From positions 1-6,700 of the forward strand of contig CALKMT010000200.1 of NCBI GenBank assembly GCA_938091715.1: a stretch of 6,700 nt of DNA, read 5' to 3'. Below the pieces are notes generated by a model. The model worked only from the letters and a program-made list of their open reading frames with translations. It did no database searches and had not been told where the DNA came from. This document shows, in pieces, positions 6,377-6,700 of the stretch. This DNA comes from an uncultured Litorivicinus sp. Its GTDB lineage: Bacteria > Pseudomonadota > Gammaproteobacteria > Pseudomonadales > Litorivicinaceae. Position 1 is the stretch's first letter. Each line of letters begins with the position of its first letter. Position numbers and translations under genes: made by a program.

Positions 6377-6700
6377 TTGGCGCTCCGGGCGTACAGGCTT
6401 TGTAGGCTGCGCACCTCACGTTGCTCGCCAAATTGCAGGCCACCCATCAGGGCTTCACCGCCAGACAACGTGGTGGTGTAACACACCTTGTTGGCCAGCG
6501 CCGCACGACGAATCTGGGCCGAGTCATTGATCGCCTGGCGACCCTCGGTGGTGTTCACGACAAACTGAATCTGGTCGGACTTCAGCATGTCGACAATGTG
6601 TGGGCGGCCTTCCAAGACCTTGTTGACGACTTCCACCTCAAGTCCGGCAGCCTGCATCGCCTGCGCGGTGCCACGGGTCGCCGCCACTTTGAAGCCCAAT
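6373..6700 (-). CDS. carB: Carbamoyl-phosphate synthase large subunit, C-terminal end (partial)
   Basis: The last 109 residues are visible; the gene runs off the right edge and its true start is not in the window. The leading codon (TTG at 6697-6699) is an internal leucine. The segment is the MGS-like allosteric domain: GFKVAATRGTAQAM, VNKVLEGRPHIVDMLK, FVVNTTEGRQAINDSAQIRR (a 20-residue match to the phosphate-binding NTTxGR loop) and the YTTTLSGGEAL segment. The complex with CarA makes carbamoyl phosphate from glutamine, bicarbonate and ATP for arginine and pyrimidine synthesis. In E. coli this domain binds UMP and ornithine. It ends at TGA 6373-6375, inside the GTGA overlap with dapB. Confidence 0.96.
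   Translation of the reverse strand, partial: LGFKVAATRGTAQAMQAAGLEVEVVNKVLEGRPHIVDMLKSDQIQFVVNTTEGRQAINDSAQIRRAALANKVCYTTTLSGGEALMGGLQFGEQREVRSLQSLYARSAK

Overview
The window reads as chromosomal DNA of a proteobacterium, most likely a gammaproteobacterium. The protein sequences of carB and dapB, a tRNA-Ile2(CAT) close to the gammaproteobacterial type, and a small protein resembling the gammaproteobacterial DUF6435 family point that way. Base composition is moderately GC-rich and uniform. I see no insertion sequence, phage gene, CRISPR array or integration scar, so this looks like resident chromosome rather than an island.

Left part (plus strand): the C-terminal end of an EAL-domain cyclic-di-GMP protein (1-273) is followed by a short gap. 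That gap holds an array of 11-bp-spaced GTCA-type half-sites with a -10-like element at phoA-like spacing, a candidate PhoB-controlled promoter. Downstream is a 495-aa exported beta-propeller protein of the choice-of-anchor I family, closed by a strong intrinsic terminator. Next come a perfect 9-bp inverted repeat, a candidate promoter and a tRNA with anticodon CAT, best read as tRNA-Ile2 (the lysidine-modified AUA reader).

Middle and right (minus strand, read from right to left): the end of carB overlaps the GTG start of dapB by 4 nt. After about 90 bp comes a tightly overlapping three-gene cassette. It encodes (i) a cysteine-free periplasmic protein with the SUOX/oxidoreductase-molybdopterin-binding fold, resembling the pterin-binding PruR; (ii) an unrecognised 210-aa protein with two membrane segments and a helical periplasmic domain; (iii) a 703-aa membrane GGDEF-EAL protein in which both catalytic domains and the I-site look intact, resembling DcpA. 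A 53-aa DUF6435-like gene follows and converges on the tRNA.

The most interesting unit is the 2302-5490 cassette. In Agrobacterium tumefaciens, PruR and the dual-function enzyme DcpA form a pterin-responsive cyclic-di-GMP switch. Here the same pair appears to be present with an extra two-TM helical protein inserted between them and translationally overlapping both. That suggests a three-component periplasm-to-cytoplasm relay. The assignment rests on motifs and gene order read by eye, and the middle protein's role is inference.
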